IMG/VR virus record: IMGVR_UViG_3300025467_000091
Location: 1 to 20,578 of that record
Source of the DNA: a virus
Direction: 5' to 3' (one strand)
Length of the DNA stretch: 20,578 nucleotides
Part shown: positions 5,709-11,802 of the stretch, piece by piece
How the letters are laid out: each line of letters begins with the position of its first letter
Position numbering within the stretch: the stretch's first letter is position 1
Made by a program: the position numbers and the translations under genes
Notes under the pieces: model-generated
What the model saw: only the letters and a program-made list of their open reading frames with translations
Databases searched by the model: none
What the model was told of the DNA's origin: nothing

Positions 5709-6132
5709 GACTTTTGAGGTTGTCCAGAATTGGGGTGTTGCTTTTTCCAAGGGTTCTTCACGGACTTGGTGGAGGCTTCTTTGTCCGGGCAAATACAAGC
5801 ATGTATCTTTATTCAAATATTCCGCTGCCGCCGATAGCTGGATTTATCTTGATTTAGACTTTTCTGGTATGGGCGTGATTATTGCCCCCGGTGATACTGA
5901 GGCCGTTGAGGTCATTTGTTTGGCGATGGGCGATGTGGATGCCTTGACCATTAATGTTCAAGAGCGCGTTCCTATTATCTTTCGAGGGTTGTTTACCTGC
6001 GTGTCTTTTGTAAAGCATGTTTTAGGAATACGAGCGCCGTTAGTTTTTTTCCCTGACCAGCTCTACAACCATCTAGTCAAGATTGGTGCGCAACCAATGC
6101 CAACTGGCAGCAATGGAGGTCGGTGCGTTTAA
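5695..6132 (+). CDS. Permuted papain/NlpC-like fold candidate, 145 aa
   Basis: Small protein next to terminase. The visible pattern is KYKHVSLF (His36), a Trp-x3-Asp (W49, D53), and FTCVSFVKHVLGI (Cys102) followed by a PDQLYNHL helix. A His on an early strand and a Cys on a later helix is the order of circularly permuted papain-like (YiiX/LRAT-type) folds. I also recall similar proteins beside terminase in other podoviruses. The enzymatic role (peptidase, amidase or none) is unknown, and the catalytic set is inferred. ATG at 5695 is chosen because GAAGG lies seven bases upstream. ATG at 5689 is too close to it, and an earlier start at 5599 would lie inside the terminase gene. A strong terminator follows. 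Confidence 0.65.
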   Translation: MTEFRTFEVVQNWGVAFSKGSSRTWWRLLCPGKYKHVSLFKYSAAADSWIYLDLDFSGMGVIIAPGDTEAVEVICLAMGDVDALTINVQERVPIIFRGLFTCVSFVKHVLGIRAPLVFFPDQLYNHLVKIGAQPMPTGSNGGRCV

Positions 6133-6151
6133 TCTATTCATCTCCCCGACT

Positions 6152-6189
6152 AGCCTCTGAGCAATTCAGTTTGCTTGGGGGCTTTTTTT
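6152..6189 (+). terminator. Strong intrinsic terminator before the portal unit
   Basis: A 13-bp stem is formed by AGCCTCTGAGCAA (6152-6164) and TTGCTTGGGGGCT (6171-6183). It uses three G-U pairs, has a 6-base loop and runs into seven T residues (6183-6189). The start codon of the next gene begins at the base after the T-run. Confidence 0.85.
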
Positions 6190-6546
6190 ATGGGCGGAGG
6201 TGGCGGCGGCGATAACGGCATGATGATGATGATGACCATCATGATGATGCAGTCCATGCAGCAAATGCAGCAGCAGCAGCAAGCACAGATTGACGCTCAG
6301 CAAACAGCACAGACGCAGAAACAAGTTTCACAAGTTCAATCAGATGTGCAGGCGAATACATGGGACATGCTTCGCCAGTATGGACAGTCGAATAGCCAGC
6401 AATCTGCGACCGCTGGTAATATGACCAACCCAACATCTTCGTTTATGTCTCCGACGCCTGCGGGCGCTCCACCATTATTGACGGCACTTACAACGGGTAG
6501 TGCTGCCCCTGCCGCTCCTGTCGCTTCTGCTCCGAAGAGTTCGTAA
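6190..6546 (+). CDS. Low-complexity Gly/Met/Gln-rich protein, 118 aa
   Basis: Unrecognised protein of biased composition. It has a six-glycine run after the start, then a Met cluster (MMMMMTIMMMQSM), a Gln-rich helix (QQMQQQQQAQ) to about residue 50, and a Pro/Ala/Thr-rich tail. A short coiled coil or virion-internal linker is possible. Its place between terminase and portal suggests a head-assembly role, but no function can be assigned. ATG at 6190 directly follows the terminator T-run with no good ribosome site. A start at one of the Met codons from 6220 onward is an alternative, though it also lacks a well-spaced site. The portal start is two bases beyond the stop. Confidence 0.55.
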   Translation: MGGGGGGDNGMMMMMTIMMMQSMQQMQQQQQAQIDAQQTAQTQKQVSQVQSDVQANTWDMLRQYGQSNSQQSATAGNMTNPTSSFMSPTPAGAPPLLTALTTGSAAPAAPVASAPKSS

Positions 6547-6548
6547 GC

Positions 6549-8288
6549 ATGGAGAAGGAGCCAGAGCTTAAAGACGCGCGAGACGAGGCAGACCGCATTG
6601 CTGGCTTAGAGACTTTATCTAAGAACCGCCTAGCAGATGCGCGCAAGCAAAAGGCTCCGTTCGAGTGGGACATGCTGGAAGGTTATACCTTTGCAGCGCC
6701 TCATCGTGCGATGGTTGTTAATTCGACCGCGCCAAAGCCCGTCGGCAAAATTCAAGACGTTCCGATTGTTAATACGTCGATGGCCTATGAGCTATGCGGC
6801 GATTTTCCGACCGTCATTATTAATACCTTCTGCCCGCAAACGCAAAATTGGGTTACGCGGCGTCCTAATCAGAATGTCCCGCCAGAGCAAATGCAGGGTG
6901 TTGCGATTGCCTCGGCGCAAGCTGACGACGCGATATTCAGGTCTATCTTGGCGAGCAATTTTTATTCAGAGATTGGCAAGGCGTTTAACCCTGACTTGGC
7001 GCTTGGAACCGTGGCTTTGTGGATTGACCATCCTAAGTCATGGCGACCGCCGATTGTTCAATGTGTTCCTATTCGGGAACTAGAGATTAATACGGGACCA
7101 GACGGCCAGATTGATGACCGTTTTGTTGTTCGTCATACGCGCTATCGGTATTTGAAAGACGTTCTTCCTGACTTTGACATCCCGAAAGCGGTGCAGGAAA
7201 AGGGCAAGAAGGACGACAAGAAAAACTGTGTTGTTGTTTGGGCTTTCTGGAAAATCCGCGATGGGTCTTCTGAGGACAAGTGGCAGCATATCATCACGGT
7301 TGATGGGCATTACGTTCACGATGCTGTGTTAAAGGGTAATGGTTCTTGCCCGTTGGTTGTGGCGCGTTTCAATGCTACGCCAGATTGGGCGTGGGGTGTT
7401 GGGCCGCTTATTCAGTCGTTGCCTGACCTTCGCATTATTGATGAGCTTACGCATAAAAAAGTGAAGACGGTTGACCTTGCGTTAAACCCGCCGATTACTT
7501 TTCCAGATAGCTCGTTCACCAACATTCAAGAGGGCATTGAAGCTGGCATGGCTTACGCCATACGTCCGGGCGAAGAGGGTGCGATTAAGAACCTTTATAT
7601 GCCGCCAAGCTTAGACCCTGCGATATTCCTGACCAATGATTTGGAAACGCGCATTAAGCGTCTCTTCTTCCTTGATTGGCCGCAGCAAGACGGCAAGACG
7701 CCGCCAACTGCGACACAATGGCTTGATGAGATGACGCTGGCGCAGCGTCGTATTGGAACGCCGGGGCTTGTGTTTTGGCAAGAGTTTTGTGCTGGCGTGT
7801 TCGAGCGGTTTGTTTATCTCTTAGAGAAAGCAGGCCAGGTTCCTAAGATTACGCTTGATGACGGCAACGGCAAGAAGCAGGCCGTTACGATGCTTCCTTA
7901 CAATCCTGCATTGCGTTCCGCAGAGCAAGAAGAAGTCGCGTTGTTTGCCCGCTTTGTGCAGATTGGCGCGCAGGCATTTCCAGAAGAATGGAAAATGGTC
8001 ACTGACGGCAGCGCGACATTGCAGAATGTCGCAAGCAAGATGGGCGTTGATAGTATGTGGAAGCGCCGCGACCCTAAACAAATGCAAGCGGCTATTTCTC
8101 AAATGTCTCAAATGATGGGCGGTGCGCAAGCAGGTGCGCCTGCAATGGGACAAGGACAAGCGCCTGTTGCTGACTTAGCAGGTGCGCCGCCTGAGATGGG
8201 TAAGCCAAGAACGGCTGTTAATAGCGCAGCGTTTAATCCGAAAGATGTTCGCGGCATGGGTCCACAAGGGATGAATTACGGCAAATGA
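6549..8288 (+). CDS. Portal (head-tail connector) protein, 579 aa
   Basis: Forms the ring at one head vertex through which DNA enters and leaves, and on which the tail is built. It matches the podovirus head-tail connector family (T7 gp8-like). Evidence includes VGPLIQSLPDLRIIDEL at about residues 283-300 and the diagnostic PPTATQ with following helix (DEMTLAQRRIG) at 385-401. An Asp/Asn-rich middle (DGHYVHDAVLKG) comes before these, and a Gln/Met/Gly/Ala-rich C-terminal tail covers about 520-579. The length is in the usual 500-600 range. The ribosome site before ATG 6549 is weak. The stop overlaps the next ATG as ATGA. Neighbours (scaffold and capsid protein) agree with the call. Confidence 0.92.
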   Translation: MEKEPELKDARDEADRIAGLETLSKNRLADARKQKAPFEWDMLEGYTFAAPHRAMVVNSTAPKPVGKIQDVPIVNTSMAYELCGDFPTVIINTFCPQTQNWVTRRPNQNVPPEQMQGVAIASAQADDAIFRSILASNFYSEIGKAFNPDLALGTVALWIDHPKSWRPPIVQCVPIRELEINTGPDGQIDDRFVVRHTRYRYLKDVLPDFDIPKAVQEKGKKDDKKNCVVVWAFWKIRDGSSEDKWQHIITVDGHYVHDAVLKGNGSCPLVVARFNATPDWAWGVGPLIQSLPDLRIIDELTHKKVKTVDLALNPPITFPDSSFTNIQEGIEAGMAYAIRPGEEGAIKNLYMPPSLDPAIFLTNDLETRIKRLFFLDWPQQDGKTPPTATQWLDEMTLAQRRIGTPGLVFWQEFCAGVFERFVYLLEKAGQVPKITLDDGNGKKQAVTMLPYNPALRSAEQEEVALFARFVQIGAQAFPEEWKMVTDGSATLQNVASKMGVDSMWKRRDPKQMQAAISQMSQMMGGAQAGAPAMGQGQAPVADLAGAPPEMGKPRTAVNSAAFNPKDVRGMGPQGMNYGK

Positions 8289-8590
8289 TACCTGACGATG
8301 TTGTAGTCGAAGAGTTGAAGCGTCTTGGCAATTATCCAGAAGCTTCGTCATTGTGCCAATTGTTACTGAAAGAGTTGCAAGCACTAACTTCAATCGGTGC
8401 GCCGTCTGGTGCGTTGGAATGGCGTGAGGGACGCCGCAGTTTAGCCGCCATGCTCATAGGAGCGATGGAGTTAAACGAACCGCATGACCGAAGAAGTAAC
8501 GACGCCGCAGAGCTTGTCAGGAACCGCGCAGGAAACGCCCGCGCAGGAAACAGCACAATCCCAAGAAGGCTTTCAAGCACCCAAGGTTGA
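8285..8590 (+). CDS. Small protein between portal and scaffold, 101 aa
   Basis: The first 65 residues look like a real small helical protein, with PEASSLCQLLLKELQAL and then ALEWREGRRSLAAMLIGAM. The EGRRSLA motif resembles the small proteins often found between portal and scaffold in podoviruses (Bbp19-like, from memory). The function is unknown, probably in head assembly. The ATG overlaps the portal stop. The last 35 residues are Arg/Asn/Ser-rich and are read out of frame through the start of the scaffold gene (8484-8590), so they are probably unconserved or overprinted. The real gene is well supported for its first two thirds. Confidence 0.65.
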   Translation: MIPDDVVVEELKRLGNYPEASSLCQLLLKELQALTSIGAPSGALEWREGRRSLAAMLIGAMELNEPHDRRSNDAAELVRNRAGNARAGNSTIPRRLSSTQG

Positions 8591-9245
8591 GAAACCAGAT
8601 TGGCTTGATGATAGCTTTTACGATGCGGATAAAGGCGTGAAGCTTGATGAGCTTGGTAACAAGTTCAAAGAGCTTAATGAGTTCAAGTCTCGGTTTGAGC
8701 AAGAGGCCGAAAAACGCAAAGCAGAAATGCCTGATAATGCGAAAGAGTATGGCTACGCTCCCAAAGATTACAAAGTTCCCGAAGGTTACAAGGTCGAAGA
8801 GAACAGCCCAATGTGGCAGCTTCTTCAAGAGACTGCGTATGAAAAGGGTTTAACTAAATCTGAATACAACGCGATGGCGACGAAGTTTATTGAAGCTTCA
8901 AACGCCCATCAAAAAGCGTGGGCCGAAGGCATCCAGGCACAAAAGGCAGAGCTTCTTAAACAGCTTGGTTCTGATGCTTCTGAGCAAGTCTCTTCTCTTA
9001 AATCTTGGTTCAAAGCGACCGCTGGCGATGAAGCCGTTGCGGAACAGCTTAGCGAAACTTTGTGGACCCCCGGCATCATCCGTTTTTGGCAGCGGGTTCA
9101 GAAAGAAATCACAAGCCAAGGAGCAGGCAGCTTCTCTGGTTTGGGACGCGATGGAACCGGCGGCGGTGAAATCGAGGGATGGGACAAGATGACCTTCGAG
9201 CAGAAGTGGCATCACACCCAACAAAGAGAGCGCCGCGCTAACTAA
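8484..9245 (+). CDS. Capsid assembly scaffolding protein, 253 aa
   Basis: Guides capsid protein into proheads and leaves before or during packaging. Typical scaffold features are visible. There is a Glu/Gln/Thr-rich disordered N terminus (about 1-35), a KPDWLDDSFYD segment, a long charged helical centre (LGNKFKELNEFKSRFEQ and KEYGYAPKDYKVPEGYK), helices to about 210, and a basic C terminus (HHTQQRERRAN) suited to contact the capsid. The position directly before the major capsid gene, as with T7 gene 9, is the strongest evidence. ATG at 8484 is kept although it overlaps the previous frame, because no later in-frame ATG would preserve the KPDWLDD segment. Confidence 0.85.
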   Translation: MTEEVTTPQSLSGTAQETPAQETAQSQEGFQAPKVEKPDWLDDSFYDADKGVKLDELGNKFKELNEFKSRFEQEAEKRKAEMPDNAKEYGYAPKDYKVPEGYKVEENSPMWQLLQETAYEKGLTKSEYNAMATKFIEASNAHQKAWAEGIQAQKAELLKQLGSDASEQVSSLKSWFKATAGDEAVAEQLSETLWTPGIIRFWQRVQKEITSQGAGSFSGLGRDGTGGGEIEGWDKMTFEQKWHHTQQRERRAN

Positions 9246-9256
9246 GGAAGAGTTAA

Positions 9257-10246
9257 ATGGTGAACATTGTTTCGGGTGTAACCGCACCCATTACATTACT
9301 AGAATATGCGAAGACGATGGATGATGGCGACCGTTCGCGCATCTTCGTCGAGAACATGGCGGCGAACAGTGATTTGCTTTCTGCCATGCCTTTCCTGCCT
9401 GCCAATAACGGCAAGCGCGCTTTCATGGACATTGGTAACGTGCCGACTGTTGGCTTCCGTGGTTTGAATACCGCTGGCGGCGAGCAGACAGGTCACTTCA
9501 ACCTTCGTGAAGAAGACACGTTCTTCGTTGACGAATATGTCAAAGTTGACCGCGCTATTCTTGACCGTCTTGGCCCTGACCATGAGGCTCGTCAGATTAA
9601 ACTGAAAACCATTTCTATGGCTCAGATGTTTACTCAGTCGTTCATTAAGTCAGACAATGACATTAACCCAACGGCTCCGAATGGTATTCAGTCACGTTGC
9701 CTCAATCTTGCTACCAATGCAGGAACGGGCGGCAACTTGCTGAACAATTCGACGACCGCTGGCGGTGGTCCTCTCTCGCTTGCTAACCTGTCCATTCTTT
9801 ATTGGCTGGTTAATAAGCCAACGCATTGGCTTATGCCTCGCGGTCTTATGCCTTATCTTGACGCCGCTGCGCGTGACGCTTCTGTCACCAACAATGCGGT
9901 TGTTTACTCGGATGAGAAAGACCCATTTGGTCGCCGTGTTATGAAGTTCAATGGCCTGCCAATTCTGTTTGGTTATGAGCCTGACGACAGCCCTGACATG
10001 CTTCCTTTCACAGAAGTTCCTGCTGGCGGCGGTGCTGCACAGACGGCTTCTATTTACTGCATCAGCCTCCGCGATGGTGGCCTGTATGGCATTGAGCAGA
10101 CGCCTATCACTGTCCGTCCAGAGGGCCAGTTGATTGGTGCGCCATTCAGCTCGACGCATATCAAATGGGATTGGGGTATCGCCCGCGAACATCCTCGTTC
10201 GGTCGCTCGCCTTACGTCCGTAACCGCTGCCAAGATTGCAGCGTAA
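9257..10246 (+). CDS. Major capsid protein, 329 aa
   Basis: Main head shell protein, expected to have the HK97 fold. It resembles the major capsid family of epsilon15-like podoviruses. An N-terminal LLEYAKTMDDGD segment is followed by LLSAMPFLP, VGFRGLNTAGGEQTG, then EYVKVDRAILDRLGP and a long helix region with FTQSFIKSDNDINP. The C-terminal GGLYGIEQTPITVRPEGQ ends in a beta strand (HIKWDWGIA). Length and gene order (after scaffold) agree. The ribosome site AAGGAAG lies eight bases before ATG 9257 and is among the best in the window, consistent with high expression. Confidence 0.92.
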   Translation: MVNIVSGVTAPITLLEYAKTMDDGDRSRIFVENMAANSDLLSAMPFLPANNGKRAFMDIGNVPTVGFRGLNTAGGEQTGHFNLREEDTFFVDEYVKVDRAILDRLGPDHEARQIKLKTISMAQMFTQSFIKSDNDINPTAPNGIQSRCLNLATNAGTGGNLLNNSTTAGGGPLSLANLSILYWLVNKPTHWLMPRGLMPYLDAAARDASVTNNAVVYSDEKDPFGRRVMKFNGLPILFGYEPDDSPDMLPFTEVPAGGGAAQTASIYCISLRDGGLYGIEQTPITVRPEGQLIGAPFSSTHIKWDWGIAREHPRSVARLTSVTAAKIAA

Positions 10247-10269
10247 TTTAACGCAAGGAGAACACGACA

Positions 10270-10791
10270 ATGGCACTAGGTCCATGGATTGGTAATAACG
10301 GCGCACCAATGCCTTTTAATGCGCCTACTAAGGTCGGCACATTTGATGCGCAGACCTGCTTTACGGGTGGCGTAACGCCTCAGACGTTTACGGCTTCCGG
10401 CTACTTTACAAGTGGTGGTCAGCCTACGCAGCTTGATGTTGGCCCCGGCTTGTTCGATGGCTATTGGGTTATCGACTGGGTTTCCCGTAAACAGTCTGCC
10501 GGAACTGAGGAATATACTGTTTATATCCTTGGCTCGAATGACCCTGCTTTTGGCGCTGGCAATGTTGAAATGCTCAGTGTTCAAGACTACGGCTCGTCTC
10601 GCACAGCATTGGCTCCGTCAGGTGTTCCAATTGGCGCAAGTCCCGCTGTTACCAGTGGAGAAACGGATTACATTCCTCTTTTGAACTTCCGTTCGGGGAT
10701 TGTTTATCGTTATATCCGTTCATGGATTGACGTTAATGGAACTGCTCCATCAGCGACAGTCAATGGTTGGCTAACTTACGACGCAGGTTAA
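10270..10791 (+). CDS. Putative capsid decoration (cement) protein, 173 aa
   Basis: Beta-rich protein with alternating hydrophobic and polar residues. It has Thr/Gly-rich strands, a central GYWVIDWVSRKQSAGTEEY and YTVYILGSNDPAFG segment, and FRSGIVYRYIRSWIDVNG near the end. The pattern of W-V-I-D followed by 'ILGSNDPAF' recalls head decoration proteins encoded after the major capsid gene in Bordetella BPP-1-like phages. This is recognition by pattern and position, not a search. A strong AAGGAG nine bases before ATG 10270 indicates high expression, as expected for a protein needed in many copies. Confidence 0.6.
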   Translation: MALGPWIGNNGAPMPFNAPTKVGTFDAQTCFTGGVTPQTFTASGYFTSGGQPTQLDVGPGLFDGYWVIDWVSRKQSAGTEEYTVYILGSNDPAFGAGNVEMLSVQDYGSSRTALAPSGVPIGASPAVTSGETDYIPLLNFRSGIVYRYIRSWIDVNGTAPSATVNGWLTYDAG

Positions 10792-10794
10792 TAA

Positions 10795-10974
10795 ATGGAA
10801 GCTTTGGTTCAGATTTTCTACAAAGACCCTGCTAATGGTCAGGTTTCGGAAGTTAGCATGTATGCGATTGATGCGCGTGATGCTGTTCGCCGTTTTCCCG
10901 ACCAGTATAAACTGACAGCTTGGGAAGAGGTTAAGCCTGTTAAGGTCGAGCCTTCTATTCGCAAGACGGTTTAG
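10795..10974 (+). CDS. Hypothetical 59-aa protein after the capsid block
   Basis: Short protein starting three bases after the preceding stop. It alternates strands and a helix: ALVQIFYKDPANGQVSEV, SMYAIDARDAVRRFPDQY, and a Lys/Val-rich tail. The middle ARDAVRRFPDQY segment looks like the helix of a small adaptor, but no family is recognised. It is probably co-transcribed with the capsid and decoration genes, because the next terminator lies about 40 bases after its stop. A modest CAGGT purine element precedes the ATG. It could be a minor capsid or head-completion factor, which is only positional inference. Confidence 0.6.
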   Translation: MEALVQIFYKDPANGQVSEVSMYAIDARDAVRRFPDQYKLTAWEEVKPVKVEPSIRKTV

Positions 10975-11012
10975 TAAAGAGTAAGTGTAGGACGGACAAG
11001 AGTAGTGGGTTT

Positions 11013-11040
11013 GGCCGGGAGCAATCCCGGCCTTTCCTGT
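11013..11040 (+). terminator. Terminator between capsid and tail units
   Basis: A perfect 8-bp GC-rich stem, GGCCGGGA (11013-11020) and TCCCGGCC (11025-11032), has a GCAA tetraloop of the stable GNRA type. The sequence continues TTTCCTGTTTTA. The T-run is interrupted, so partial read-through into the tail genes is likely. It occupies the same position as T7 terminator T-phi after gene 10. Confidence 0.8.
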
Positions 11041-11088
11041 TTTACGGGGTGCGTTGAGAGAAAGGGTCACGCACAGCAATTTGGTTGC

Positions 11089-11802
11089 ATGACGATACCT
11101 ATTTCCAGAAATCCCGTTGCGTCTCCATCTGGTCGCGTTATCCCAACGTCAGACCGCCTATCGTTAATTAACGAGGCGCTTATCAATACGAATAACAATA
11201 CGGTTAATGTGTATGACGATACTTCGTCAGAATGGATTGTGGCGAACAGCGCATTTGAGCAGATTGTTCCAGAGCTTTATTATTTACGGGATTGGAATTT
11301 TGCGACTTCATTTGCAGAGCTAACGCGCGTTGGCGACAGTCAATATCCTGGTATGACGGATGAGTTTGCCAAGCCTGCCGACTGTATGTTTCTGCAAAAT
11401 GTTTGGCGTATTGACGATATTGAGCGGTATGAGCAAACGCTTCCGCCAAACTGTCATTTGCCGAAAGAGGCTTATCCTCCGCAGCTAGAATACAAGGTCT
11501 TGAATGACCATATCCATACTCGCGCGCCTTATGGCGTTAAGGCTCAATATACGCCGTTCCCACAGCCCAATGACGAATGGTCGTTCGGCTTCCGGGTTGC
11601 TTTGAGAAAAAAGATTGAGGCCGCAATCTATCGTTCGCTGAATGAAAATTTACAGGCGGCTACTGCCGTCGAGAAATACGCCGAAGAGTTTATTCAACGG
11701 GCGGCTTCACGCGACGCGCAGGAGAGGCCAGGACGGGCCATGTTCAAGTCGCCATTATATGAAACGCGCTGGAAGCGCCGAGTGGCGGGATATTGGCGTT
11801 GA
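11089..11802 (+). CDS. Tail tubular protein A (gp11-like), 237 aa
   Basis: Forms the ring that joins portal and tail nozzle. The largely helical sequence has gp11-like features. LSLINEALINTNNNTV near the start leads into an ELYYLRDWNFATSF helix. A conserved-looking PADCMFLQNVWRIDDIERYEQ middle and a LEYKVLNDHIHTRAPYGVKAQYT strand region follow. A YAEEFIQRAASRDAQE helix comes next, and the end is Arg-rich. The length is near the 190-240 typical of the family. ATG at 11089 is chosen because upstream in-frame codons run back through the terminator. It lacks a clear ribosome site. A 6-bp inverted repeat (GTGCGT/ACGCAC, 11049-11074) lies in its leader. The stop overlaps the following TTG start. 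Confidence 0.78.
   Translation: MTIPISRNPVASPSGRVIPTSDRLSLINEALINTNNNTVNVYDDTSSEWIVANSAFEQIVPELYYLRDWNFATSFAELTRVGDSQYPGMTDEFAKPADCMFLQNVWRIDDIERYEQTLPPNCHLPKEAYPPQLEYKVLNDHIHTRAPYGVKAQYTPFPQPNDEWSFGFRVALRKKIEAAIYRSLNENLQAATAVEKYAEEFIQRAASRDAQERPGRAMFKSPLYETRWKRRVAGYWR

Noticed and set aside
6220-6262. ATG-rich tract considered as a microsatellite
   Set aside because: It is a run of Met codons within an open frame with mixed flanking codons, so it is better described as a low-complexity protein segment.
9692-10309. 205-codon - strand frame opposite the major capsid gene
   Set aside because: It is the complement of a highly expressed, well-recognised gene, and its product is Arg-rich without domains.
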